NCBI GenBank assembly: GCA_003504035.1
Contig: DOBW01000132.1
Location: 1 to 15,296, forward strand
Direction: 5' to 3'
Length of the DNA: 15,296 nucleotides
Origin: Rhodospirillaceae bacterium
GTDB lineage: Bacteria > Pseudomonadota > Alphaproteobacteria > UBA9219
The notes below the pieces were generated by a model. The model was not told the DNA's origin. It ran no database searches and saw nothing but the letters and a program-made list of their open reading frames with translations. Position numbers and translations under genes: made by a program. Positions 7,773 through 14,821 of this stretch are shown here, piece by piece. Positions within the stretch are counted from its first letter, which is position 1; each line of letters opens with the position of its first letter.

Positions 7773-7800
7773 AAAACCGTCCCTTCTGTGGACGGTTTTT
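7773..7800 (+). terminator. Second hairpin terminator after rpsD
   Basis: A perfect ten-base-pair stem, AAAACCGTCC (7773-7782) with GGACGGTTTT (7790-7799), and a seven-base loop followed by T. It lies 24 bases beyond the first terminator. On the minus strand the stem ends in TTTT followed by CC, so it may also end transcription of the convergent NDUFA9-like gene, whose stop is at 7839. Confidence 0.75.
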
Positions 7801-7838
7801 ATAGAAACTTCTCCACGCGGAGTTCTTTTCGTTTCAAC

Positions 7839-8792
7839 CTACTTGAAATAGGCTCTAGGAACATAGAGTGGAAGGATTTCTTCAAGGGCTATGGCCGAAA
7901 TCCCCAAATCCTGAAGTGTTCCCGCTCTGTTTGAGGAAGCCTCCTGATTGACGACATTATCCTTTTGCAAGAATCTGACCTGATCTTGTGTCACAGGAGG
8001 GTTGGGGAAAAGCTTAAAAAAAGAGGTTTGAAGGTGGACGAACCAGTTTGGAAGGGATAAAAATGGCCGCTTTTGTTCTGTTGTCTTCAAAAAAAGTTGC
8101 ATCATTTCTTTCAGGCTATAGATTTTTGGGCCGCCAAGCTCAAAGGTGAGCCCCTGCATCTTTTTTTGCTTAAGGCTAGCGCTCACAGCCTGCGCGACAT
8201 TACCAACATAAAGGGGTTGGATTTTTGTTTTTCCGCCTCTGATAAGCGGCAAAAAAGGAAAAAACCGTGAAAAAACGGCTAGTTTATTGAAAAAATGATC
8301 GCGTGGCCCAAAAACGAAACTAGGGCGCAAGATGACGGCATTCGGGAAAAAGGCGCGGACAGATTCTTCGCCCAAGGCTTTGCTTTTGGCATAATGCGAT
8401 AGGGAGGCACTATCGGCGCCTAGTGTTGAAACGTGAATAAAATGAGCCACGTCGGCACCGTGGGCCAAACGGGCCAGACGCGCAGGTAGCTTGACGTGCA
8501 GAGATTGAAAAGACGCGCCCTTCTTTTCGGTAAAAGCGCCAATGAGATTAACAACAACATCACAATTTTGGATCAGTGCGGTCAAGGCGTTGTCTGAAAG
8601 CGTATTGGTATGAAAAGGAAAAATCTGACCAACTTTGCCCAACAGTTTAAGGCCTTGTGCCTTATTAGGACAGCGTGTGGGAACGCGAACAACATAGCCT
8701 TTGGCGGCAAGTTCTTGGACAATGGCATGGCCTAAAAAACCGGAGCCCCCGAAAACAGTTGCGATGCGTTGTCGGGGATGAGGGCGTGTCAT
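7839..8792 (-). CDS. NDUFA9-like NAD(P)-binding oxidoreductase (atypical SDR)
   Basis: A 317-residue extended, atypical short-chain dehydrogenase/reductase. The Rossmann dinucleotide motif is GGSGFLG (15-21), followed by VVNLIGAF (80-87), HVSTLGADSAS, and the Tyr-Lys pair in HYAKSKALGE (Tyr134, Lys138). ILRPSFVFGPRDHFFN and ELGGPKIYSLKEMM are typical of proteins related to the mitochondrial complex I accessory subunit NDUFA9, a common alphaproteobacterial family. The mitochondrial protein binds NADPH structurally; bacterial members may instead be quinone- or sugar-nucleotide-related reductases, so the substrate is unknown. The ATG at 8792 is preceded by AAGGA six to seven bases upstream, inside the ruvX 3' end, with two bases between the genes. 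It is translated from a ruvX-led operon. Confidence 0.88.
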   Translation of the reverse strand: MTRPHPRQRIATVFGGSGFLGHAIVQELAAKGYVVRVPTRCPNKAQGLKLLGKVGQIFPFHTNTLSDNALTALIQNCDVVVNLIGAFTEKKGASFQSLHVKLPARLARLAHGADVAHFIHVSTLGADSASLSHYAKSKALGEESVRAFFPNAVILRPSFVFGPRDHFFNKLAVFSRFFPFLPLIRGGKTKIQPLYVGNVAQAVSASLKQKKMQGLTFELGGPKIYSLKEMMQLFLKTTEQKRPFLSLPNWFVHLQTSFFKLFPNPPVTQDQVRFLQKDNVVNQEASSNRAGTLQDLGISAIALEEILPLYVPRAYFK

Positions 8793-8794
8793 GC

Positions 8795-9286
8795 TTATTC
8801 CTTTTCCCTATCAAGATTCTTCAGTGCATCTAAGGCACCTTGAAGAATATAGGCTGCTGCGGCCTTGTCGACTGTTTTGCTGCGCCGTTTGCGGGACGTA
8901 TTTTCTTCAATCATAAAGCGCTCAACGGCTGCCGTAGAGAGGCGTTCATCCCAAAAAACGATGGGTAAATCAGGAAGGGGTGCTTCCCCTTTCCGCAGAT
9001 TGGCTGCGAAGCTGCGAGCGGCTTGTGCTGAAGATCCTTCGCTTCCATCCATATTCTTGGGCAGACCCATGATGATCCCGCCGATATTGCGGTCTTTCAC
9101 AATATCAGTCAAAGCCCCTAAAACGGCTGTGAGCTTGGTGTGGGCAAGCCCTTTGAGGGGGGAGGCAACGCTTCTTTGAGGGTCGGCAATGGCAATGCCA
9201 ATGGTTTTTTTTCCCGGATCCAGCCCCAAAAGGCATTGGTTGGGCTTCAAAAGGGCAGGAAGATCGGAAAGGTTGCAGATGGCCAT
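8795..9286 (-). CDS. ruvX: Putative pre-16S rRNA nuclease / Holliday junction resolvase-like (YqgF)
   Basis: A 163-residue RNase H-fold protein of the YqgF/RuvX family, which in E. coli is essential and matures the 5' end of 16S rRNA. Visible motifs: LGLDPGKKTIGIAIAD (catalytic Asp23), IIMGLPKNMDGSEG (71-84), WDERLST (112-118, with the acidic pair Asp113/Glu114) and DKAAAAYILQ (Asp140). All acidic catalytic positions are retained. Length is slightly above the usual 140-155 because of about 15 extra N-terminal residues. The ATG at 9286 has no clear Shine-Dalgarno sequence. It is first in a two-gene operon with the NDUFA9-like gene and divergent from gatC across 65 bases. Confidence 0.94.
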   Translation of the reverse strand: MAICNLSDLPALLKPNQCLLGLDPGKKTIGIAIADPQRSVASPLKGLAHTKLTAVLGALTDIVKDRNIGGIIMGLPKNMDGSEGSSAQAARSFAANLRKGEAPLPDLPIVFWDERLSTAAVERFMIEENTSRKRRSKTVDKAAAAYILQGALDALKNLDREKE

Positions 9287-9351
9287 GGCGAATGATAGCT
9301 TGCGTGCATTTTTTTCTAGCCTTTTTTTTGATAAAGGAGTGTTTCTCGTTC

Positions 9352-9642
9352 ATGTCCATAGACGCTCAGACAGCGCGTAAGATCGCAAGATTGGCGCATA
9401 TAAAAATTCCTCCTGATGAATTGACGGCTGTTGCCGAAGATCTCAGTAAAATCGTGGAATGGGTTGGCCAGCTTGACGAGGTTAAGGCTGACGGTGTGGA
9501 GCCTTTGGCTAATGTTAACGATAAATCTCTGGGCTGGCGCGAGCAAGATGTTGTGACTGATGGAGGCAAGGCTAAGGCTATTTTGGCTAATGCACCCTCA
9601 AGAACGGCCGATTATTTTACTGTTCCTAAAGTTGTCGAGTAG
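9352..9642 (+). CDS. gatC: Glutamyl/aspartyl-tRNA amidotransferase subunit C
   Basis: A 96-residue subunit that wraps around and stabilises GatA in the GatCAB complex, which converts Glu-tRNA(Gln) and/or Asp-tRNA(Asn) to the amidated forms. Family landmarks: [12 protein letters not shown] near the N-terminus, [22 protein letters not shown] in the middle (first 20 residues of that segment are the conserved helix), the R-E-Q-DVV-DGG segment and a C-terminus of the type [10 protein letters not shown]. The ATG at 9352 gives the family length; an in-frame ATG at 9292 would add 20 hydrophobic residues. AAAGGAG lies unusually far upstream (12 bases between GGAG and ATG), but no other start fits. gatA begins four bases after the stop. 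Confidence 0.96.
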   Translation: MSIDAQTARKIARLAHIKIPPDELTAVAEDLSKIVEWVGQLDEVKADGVEPLANVNDKSLGWREQDVVTDGGKAKAILANAPSRTADYFTVPKVVE

Positions 9643-9646
9643 AAAT

Positions 9647-11131
9647 ATGACCAAATTAACAGATCTTACGGTAACCGAAGCTCTTTCAGGCCTTGACCAG
9701 AAAGAATTTTCATCGCTTGAGCTCACGCAGTCACATGTAGCGGCTGCGGAAAAAGGGCAGACCGAGACCAATGCTTTTATTACAACAACCTTTGATCAGG
9801 CCATTGAGGCAGCCAAGGCTTCGGATGCGCGGCGCAGCGCGGGTGATGCGGCGGCGATAGACGGTATTCCTATTGCGATGAAGGATCTTTATTGCACAAA
9901 GGGTGTAAGAACAACGGCGGCCAGTAAGATTTTAGAGAACTTTGTTCCGCCTTATGAATCAACCGTGTCACAAAATTTGCTTGATGCAGGGTGCATTACG
10001 CTTGGTAAAGCCAATCTGGATGAGTTTGCTATGGGCTCGGCCAATGTGACATCTGCTTACGGCAGTGTAACTAGTCCTTGGTCGGGGCCGGAGCCTTCCA
10101 AAGCGGCGCGTAAATTAATTCCAGGGGGTTCTTCTGGTGGCAGTGCAGCAGCGGTAGCGGGTCGTTTTGCGATGGCCGCAACGGGAACAGATACAGGCGG
10201 TTCGATTCGTTATCCTTCGTCTGTAACAGGTATTGTTGGTCTTAAACCGACGTATGGACGTTGTTCGCGTTATGGCATTATTGCCTACGCTTCTTCGCTA
10301 GATCAGGCGGGGCCTATGGCGCGGTCTGTTGATGATGTTGCGCTTATGCTTCGTGAGATGGCAGGCTATGATCCCAAGGATTCAACTTCCATGGAAATCG
10401 ACGTTCCTGATTATACAACGGCGTTGGGCAAATCGATCAAAGACCTGAAAATAGGTGTGCCGCGTGAATATCGTCTCGAGGGACTTCCAAAAGAAACGGA
10501 AAGCTTTTGGGACAGAGGTGCAGAAATGTTGCGTAATGCGGGGGCAGAAATTATTGATATTTCTTTGCCGCATACGAAATACGCTTTGCCAACTTATTAT
10601 ATTATTGCACCAGCCGAGGCTTCTTCCAATCTTGCGCGTTATGATGGGGTGCGTTTTGGTTATCGCTGCGCTGGCGAGACGCTGGATGAAATGTATGAAA
10701 ATACGCGTGGGATCGGTTTTGGCGCGGAAGTGCGACGCCGTATCTTGATGGGGACTTACGTCCTTTCGGCAGGTTATTATGATGCTTATTATTTGAAGGC
10801 TCAAAAAGTCCGCCGTCTAATTCGCCAAGATTTTGATGAGGCTTTCAAAAAATGTGACGTGATTCTAACGCCAACAGCAACGGGAACCGCGTTTAGAATC
10901 GGTGAGCAGGAAGATGATCCCATACAAATGTACCTTAATGACGTTTTCACTATAACGCTCAATTTGGCGGGGCTTCCTGGAATATCGGTGCCCATTGGGC
11001 TTTGCGCGGATGGCTTGCCTTTGGGTTTGCAGATGATCGGGCGACCTTTTGATGAAACAACGCTTCTTTCGGTTGCGTCTGCTCTTGAAAAAGAGACGGC
11101 ATTTGATGGCAGGCCGCCTTTTGTGATTTAG
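9647..11131 (+). CDS. gatA: Glutamyl/aspartyl-tRNA amidotransferase subunit A
   Basis: The 494-residue amidase subunit that releases ammonia from glutamine for GatB. The amidase-signature triad is complete: Lys79 in IAMKDLY, Ser162 in [13 protein letters not shown] and the nucleophile Ser186 in TDTGGSIR, with the 24-residue spacing between the two serines seen in characterised GatA. Other landmarks are [30 protein letters not shown] and [10 protein letters not shown]. The C-terminal part ([36 protein letters not shown]) is also standard. The ATG at 9647 follows gatC by four bases and fits the family length; earlier in-frame starts overlap gatC and add 29 unconserved residues. gatB does not follow; a peptidase C26 gene lies 27 bases downstream instead. 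Confidence 0.97.
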   Translation: MTKLTDLTVTEALSGLDQKEFSSLELTQSHVAAAEKGQTETNAFITTTFDQAIEAAKASDARRSAGDAAAIDGIPIAMKDLYCTKGVRTTAASKILENFVPPYESTVSQNLLDAGCITLGKANLDEFAMGSANVTSAYGSVTSPWSGPEPSKAARKLIPGGSSGGSAAAVAGRFAMAATGTDTGGSIRYPSSVTGIVGLKPTYGRCSRYGIIAYASSLDQAGPMARSVDDVALMLREMAGYDPKDSTSMEIDVPDYTTALGKSIKDLKIGVPREYRLEGLPKETESFWDRGAEMLRNAGAEIIDISLPHTKYALPTYYIIAPAEASSNLARYDGVRFGYRCAGETLDEMYENTRGIGFGAEVRRRILMGTYVLSAGYYDAYYLKAQKVRRLIRQDFDEAFKKCDVILTPTATGTAFRIGEQEDDPIQMYLNDVFTITLNLAGLPGISVPIGLCADGLPLGLQMIGRPFDETTLLSVASALEKETAFDGRPPFVI

Positions 11132-11158
11132 GAGAAGAAAAAATAACGGGGGAAGAAC

Positions 11159-11935
11159 ATGCGCCCACTTATTTTGACAAACGCCTATCTGCGACCCAAG
11201 GCAACGTTGCGCCTTTATGGTGTGAAAACAAGCGCACAGCAAAAAGTTTATGCAACGCTTGATCGTGTTGTCAGTATTATATCGGGACAGATGAAGGCTA
11301 ATCCGCTGATGCTTCCTACGCAGCATGATGAAGAGACGGTAAGTGCTTTTTTGGATCATGTTGATGGCATTTTTTTACCGGGTTCTTTTACCAATATTCA
11401 TCCCTCAAATTATGGCGTGGCACCAAGAGAAGCCCCTCAGATTTTTGATAAAACGCACGATAAAACAGATCTCTTTTTAATTCGTCAGGCACGCGAAAAA
11501 GGCATCCCTTTTCTTGGCGTGTGTCGCGGCATGCAGGCGATGAATGTTGCTTTTGGCGGCACACTTCATCAAGACATAACTGGGATATGTAAGCTTGATC
11601 ATATGTGTAGTAAGCGTTCCATGGGAACGCTGGATGAGCCAGAATACATGCACGATCTTTCAGTTGATCCAGAGTCTTCTTTGGCTAAAATTTTGGGGCA
11701 AACGAAAATTTCTGTCAATTCGCTTCACGAACAGGCCGTCAATGGTCTGGGCGAACATTTGGTTGCCGAGGCAAGAACGCAAGACGGTCTTATCGAGGCT
11801 ATTTCTTGGCCGCAGGCCTCTACTTTTTTTCGCGGCTTTCAGTGGCATCCTGAATATTTGCCCCAGATGCCTGTTTCAAAGAAAATATTTGCGGCTTTTC
11901 GCGAGGCGGTAGCGCAACGTTTTTCCCAGAGATAA
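11159..11935 (+). CDS. Class-I glutamine amidotransferase-like hydrolase (peptidase C26, PuuD-like)
   Basis: A 258-residue cytosolic hydrolase with the class-I glutamine amidotransferase fold. Catalytic residues are visible: Cys122 in FLGVCRGMQAMNV, His230 and Glu232 in FQWHPEY. The segments GIFLPGSFTNIHPSNYG, GGTLHQDI and VNSLHEQAV are typical of gamma-glutamyl-gamma-aminobutyrate hydrolases (PuuD) and related gamma-glutamyl hydrolases. No puu or spermidine genes are nearby, so the PuuD substrate is not supported by context. GGGGGAAG lies close upstream of the ATG. It is 27 bases after gatA on the same strand, probably cotranscribed. The insertion around 143-165 (CKLDHMCSKRSMGTLDE), with two extra cysteines, is not one I recognise as standard. 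Confidence 0.85.
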   Translation: MRPLILTNAYLRPKATLRLYGVKTSAQQKVYATLDRVVSIISGQMKANPLMLPTQHDEETVSAFLDHVDGIFLPGSFTNIHPSNYGVAPREAPQIFDKTHDKTDLFLIRQAREKGIPFLGVCRGMQAMNVAFGGTLHQDITGICKLDHMCSKRSMGTLDEPEYMHDLSVDPESSLAKILGQTKISVNSLHEQAVNGLGEHLVAEARTQDGLIEAISWPQASTFFRGFQWHPEYLPQMPVSKKIFAAFREAVAQRFSQR

Positions 11936-11959
11936 TTTTAAATTGAAACGACTACATTT

Positions 11960-12844
11960 TTAATTGAGCCGCCAGCGCAGCTCTTGAAGTAAGCCGTCCG
12001 TTTGCTTGAGCGGCATAGGCTCTGGCGCGAGATTGCGGACGGTTTCAAGCGCATTAATAGCAGCATAAATATGGCCGCGCTCTGCTTGCAGATAGCCTAT
12101 TTCGCGCCATAAATCCTGTTGTTTTGGGGCAAAAAGCAGCATGTTTTGAAGCACTGTAATGGCAGGCTCAATTTGGTCGTCCAAAAGAAGGCGGCGCTTG
12201 ACGTCGTGCTGAAGGCGCAAAAGAACTTCACGATGTGTTAGTGTGCGCAACAGCGCAGAAGAAAAATCAAGAGAATCTTCATCGTTTTCTTCTTCGCTTG
12301 AATCGAAAAGAACATTTTCATTGAAAAAAGTCTCTTCGACTTCTTCAATATAGCATGTCTGGCCTGCGCGAAACGGATCAATAAGGACTTGTCCATCGCG
12401 TGCGGAAAGGCGCAACAAAAAATGACCAGATAAATCAAGGCCCGTCATCGCCCATCCTGCAGCTTGCGCAACATGTAAATAAAGGATGCCTAAAAGAACA
12501 GAAGATCCTTGCTTCTGATCGATCATGTCCATGAAGTTGTTGGCGCAGGGGGCGTCGTCCCGATTTTCATTGCCTTGATATTTATGTTGTACAACAAGAA
12601 GGCGGCGTAAAAGGCGAAGCTGATCATTCAGTCTATCGGCAACGGGTTTGGCGCGTATGTAAGCGGCCAAGGCATCAAGATGATCTTGATAGGGAGCACT
12701 TTCTGTTGCGGGATTTTCAAGTGAGGCAAGCGCCAGCGCAGCTGACGCAAGATCCAGCTGATCATCTTCTTGTTTGCCGATGCGGCGCAAAATCTTTAAA
12801 GCGTTTTGTTGATTCTCCATGTTCCCATCATAGACCCGAATCAC
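11960..12844 (-). CDS. SirB1-family transglutaminase-like protein with TPR region
   Basis: A 294-residue cytosolic protein of the SirB1 family: an N-terminal helical segment (DLASAALALASLENP), a transglutaminase-like core (about 85-160) and TPR-like helices (about 217-272, ending ALETVRNLAPEP). In the core, His141 (SGHFLLR) and Asp156 (LIDPF) are present, but the position of the transglutaminase Cys reads QGSSVLLGILYL, with serines, as in other family members; it is probably not a classical transglutaminase. An acidic insertion (DSSEEENDEDSLDF, 181-194) interrupts the region before the TPRs. The GTG at 12844 is used because AGGAGG (12858-12863) lies upstream, though 13 bases away; ATG 12820 (286 residues) is an alternative. 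It lies 27 bases after yraN. Biochemical role unknown. Confidence 0.85.
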   Translation of the reverse strand: MIRVYDGNMENQQNALKILRRIGKQEDDQLDLASAALALASLENPATESAPYQDHLDALAAYIRAKPVADRLNDQLRLLRRLLVVQHKYQGNENRDDAPCANNFMDMIDQKQGSSVLLGILYLHVAQAAGWAMTGLDLSGHFLLRLSARDGQVLIDPFRAGQTCYIEEVEETFFNENVLFDSSEEENDEDSLDFSSALLRTLTHREVLLRLQHDVKRRLLLDDQIEPAITVLQNMLLFAPKQQDLWREIGYLQAERGHIYAAINALETVRNLAPEPMPLKQTDGLLQELRWRLN

Positions 12845-12857
12845 AGCCTTTGTGAAT

Positions 12858-12863
12858 CCTCCT
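12858..12863 (-). promoter_or_regulatory. Perfect but distant Shine-Dalgarno for the SirB1-like gene
   Basis: AGGAGG on the minus strand, 13 bases before GTG 12844 and 37 before ATG 12820. It argues for the GTG start. The spacing is longer than the usual 5-9 bases, like that of gatC in this window. Confidence 0.5.
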
Positions 12864-12871
12864 TTAAACTT

Positions 12872-13273
12872 TTATGCCCAAAAAGTTGGGGATAATTTGC
12901 TTTCAAAAGCATGCTTAATATGGCGGGGCCATTGCCATGGAGCAATGGTCATAACATCGAAACGAAGATTATATTGTGCGTAATGAGGGTGATGGGCGAG
13001 AAAGCTCATAGCCGCACGGGACAGGCGAATCTGTTGACGGGTAGAGACGGCTTGCAGGGCGCTTGCGTTGTCATTTCGCGCTTTAACCTCAATAAAGACA
13101 AGGCTACGGCCGCGTGCGGCAATGATATCGATTTCGCCCATGCTTGTTTTGTAACGCATCTCGATGATGCGATAAAGTTTAAGTTGGAGCGCGAAACGGC
13201 ATAAGATTTCCGCGCGATGACCAAGACGATGCGCGGCTTTTCCTTGCTGTTGTTTGCTGAAAGCTTTTTTCAC
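12872..13273 (-). CDS. yraN: YraN family (UPF0102) endonuclease-like protein
   Basis: A 133-residue protein with the PD-(D/E)XK nuclease-like core of UPF0102: GHRAE near the N-terminus (Glu22), GEIDIIAARG (46-55, Asp49) and FIEVKAR (60-66, Glu62 and Lys64), followed by the RFDVM and WPRHIKHAF segments. All presumptive active-site residues are present. The family is widespread, with DNA or Holliday-junction processing proposed but not settled. The GTG at 13273 has no clear Shine-Dalgarno sequence. In E. coli yraN follows yraM (lpoA) directly; here it is 6.8 kb from lppC and leads a pair with the SirB1-like gene. Confidence 0.92.
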   Translation of the reverse strand: MKKAFSKQQQGKAAHRLGHRAEILCRFALQLKLYRIIEMRYKTSMGEIDIIAARGRSLVFIEVKARNDNASALQAVSTRQQIRLSRAAMSFLAHHPHYAQYNLRFDVMTIAPWQWPRHIKHAFESKLSPTFWA

Positions 13274-13297
13274 GAAGAATAGAATAGGCTTTAATTA

Positions 13298-13780
13298 TCA
13301 CCTTGTGCAACGATTAAGGGGAAGTTTCATCACGTTTGAGGTGCCTCTGTGTCGAAGTTTTGCACGAATATCTTTTTTTTGTGCATTAATATAATTTTTT
13401 AATCTTGGCTCTTCTTTACAAACTTCATCTGCGCAATCCAGTGCTTTTTGGCCAATTATTTGGCCTATTTTTTCTTTATTATAGATAGCTTTCCTCCCTT
13501 TTTTTGCCAGTTTATTAAAAGCTTCTTGAGCAAGACTAAAGGCAACAAAAGGGTCTTCTTCGGCTCCTTCGTCTAAACGAGAGGGAAGAAGCTTTTTGAT
13601 TTCTAAAAGCAAAGAAGAGCTTTGATCTTCTTTCAAGATATCTAGGTTTTTTGCGTAATGCTCTATGTATTCCTTCATGGTTGTTAAAATCATGGCACTT
13701 GACATGTTGCCAGAATGAACCTTGGCAGAGGAAAGGTATTCCTTCCACACTTCAAAATAGATACGGGTTCTATTGTCCAT
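13298..13780 (-). CDS. Hypothetical protein, AT-rich, unrecognised
   Basis: A 160-residue protein that I do not recognise. It is predicted soluble, with no signal peptide or membrane segment, and looks almost entirely helical, with many Lys and Glu residues (EIKKLLPSRLDEGAEEDP; NKLAKKGRKAIYNKEKIG) and a basic C-terminus (KLRHRGTSNVMKLPLNRCTR). Two cysteines (ADEVC and NRCTR regions) plus one in ALDCAD show no metal-site spacing. The ATG at 13780 has GAGG eight bases upstream, good support for translation. It is AT-richer than its neighbours: I count 35% G+C in 13321-13440. It lies 24 bases before yraN and may share its transcript. The composition and lack of recognisable motifs suggest a recently acquired or fast-evolving gene; that is inference. 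Confidence 0.65.
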   Translation of the reverse strand: MDNRTRIYFEVWKEYLSSAKVHSGNMSSAMILTTMKEYIEHYAKNLDILKEDQSSSLLLEIKKLLPSRLDEGAEEDPFVAFSLAQEAFNKLAKKGRKAIYNKEKIGQIIGQKALDCADEVCKEEPRLKNYINAQKKDIRAKLRHRGTSNVMKLPLNRCTR

Positions 13781-13815
13781 TTCTAAATCCTCATTATTTT
13801 TTAATCTCGTAATAA

Positions 13816-13842
13816 AAGCATTCGCAGTTCTGCGGTGTAAAG
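13816..13842. repeat. Imperfect inverted repeat between dnaJ-like gene and orphan
   Basis: Between the DnaJ-like stop and the orphan start, the plus strand carries GTTCTGC and, after an eight-base loop (GGTGTAAA), GCGGAAC, a seven-pair stem with one G-T wobble. CGCAG-TT-CTGCG overlaps it. No T-run follows directly on either strand, so I do not call it a terminator. Boundaries are approximate. Confidence 0.35.
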
Positions 13843-13868
13843 CGGAACCTATAGTTAATGTTTATGTT

Positions 13869-14813
13869 TTAAGCCCAGCCCAGTTTTTTGCGTGGGGCAT
13901 AGGCATGTTTTTTTGCCCATTTTTCGATAGGGGAAGCCAGTTTTTCTAAATCTTTTTTATTGTCCGGTAGGACAATTTTTAATTTAACCAACATGTCTCC
14001 CGCGCCGCCTTTGGCGCGCGGTACGCCTTTTCCCTTCAGGCGCATGACGCTATCTGTATTGGCGGCTTCAGGAATTTTAAGAGAGACAGGACCAAAAAGT
14101 GTCGGCACTTTAATCTCGCCACCTAAAATGGCTTCGGGCAGAGAGATGGGCACATCAAGAAGAATGTTGTTGTTTTTACGTATGAAATAGGGGTGAGCGC
14201 CAACTTTAATTTCTACGAGTGCATCTCCTGCGCCGCCTGTTCCTGCATTGCCAAGGCCACGAAGGCGAAGTTTGTGGCCGTCTTCTGTGCCTTTGGGAAT
14301 GGTGACATCAATGGTCTTGCCGCTTGAGAGTGCCACGCGTTTTTTTTCGCCAAGACAAGCTTCCAAAAAAGAAACCTTTAATTGATAGGTCACATCCGAG
14401 CCGCGTTGTTGTGGGGCGCTGCCACCAAACCCGTGTTTGCCACCACCAAAGAACTCGGCAAATATATCTTCTGCTGCGCTGCTTCTGCCGCCAGAACTGA
14501 AAGGCCCGTAGCGAGAGCTTCGTTGTCTTTGGTGCGTTCCGTAAGGATTGCGATCGCCAAAGCCGCCGTGAAAAGCATGCTGTTCGTTGCCATCGGCATC
14601 AATTTCGCCACGGTCAAAACGGGCACGCTTTTTTGAATCGGATAAAAGCTCGTAGGCCGAAGTTACTTCCTTGAACCTACGCTCAATATCTGCGCGCCCC
14701 GGATTGATGTCAGGGTGTAGTTTTTTAACAAGCTTGCGATAAGCCTTTTTAATCTCGGCTTCACTTGCTGTGCGTTCAACGTCAAGTTTTTTATATGGAT
14801 CTTTGTTGGGCAT
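13869..14813 (-). CDS. DnaJ/CbpA-type co-chaperone without zinc finger
   Basis: A 314-residue class-B J-domain protein. The J domain occupies about 4-70 (DPYKKLDVERTASEAEIKKA, YRKLVKKLHPD, with HPD at 33-35), so it should stimulate DnaK ATPase. A Gly/Phe-rich linker follows (79-132, GFGDRNPYG, FFGGGKHGFGG), then two beta-rich client-binding domains (about 138-285; TIPKGTEDGHKLRLRGLG; PEAILGGEIKVPTL). The four CxxCxGxG zinc repeats of DnaJ are absent, which matches CbpA rather than DnaJ; nucleoid binding as in E. coli CbpA is not shown. The ATG at 14813 puts the J domain at the N-terminus; an earlier in-frame start at 14861 would overlap the upstream gene and add 16 unconserved residues. It lies eight bases downstream of the lipoprotein gene. 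Confidence 0.92.
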   Translation of the reverse strand: MPNKDPYKKLDVERTASEAEIKKAYRKLVKKLHPDINPGRADIERRFKEVTSAYELLSDSKKRARFDRGEIDADGNEQHAFHGGFGDRNPYGTHQRQRSSRYGPFSSGGRSSAAEDIFAEFFGGGKHGFGGSAPQQRGSDVTYQLKVSFLEACLGEKKRVALSSGKTIDVTIPKGTEDGHKLRLRGLGNAGTGGAGDALVEIKVGAHPYFIRKNNNILLDVPISLPEAILGGEIKVPTLFGPVSLKIPEAANTDSVMRLKGKGVPRAKGGAGDMLVKLKIVLPDNKKDLEKLASPIEKWAKKHAYAPRKKLGWA

Positions 14814-14821
14814 TTCTTTCT

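Noticed and set aside
9287..9351. Divergent promoters between ruvX and gatC
   Set aside because: The 65 bases hold T-runs and A-runs but no pair of -35/-10 boxes with acceptable spacing on either strand.
9560..9646. 29-residue N-terminal extension of GatA
   Set aside because: It would overlap gatC by 83 bases and has no counterpart in GatA; ATG 9647 gives the family length.
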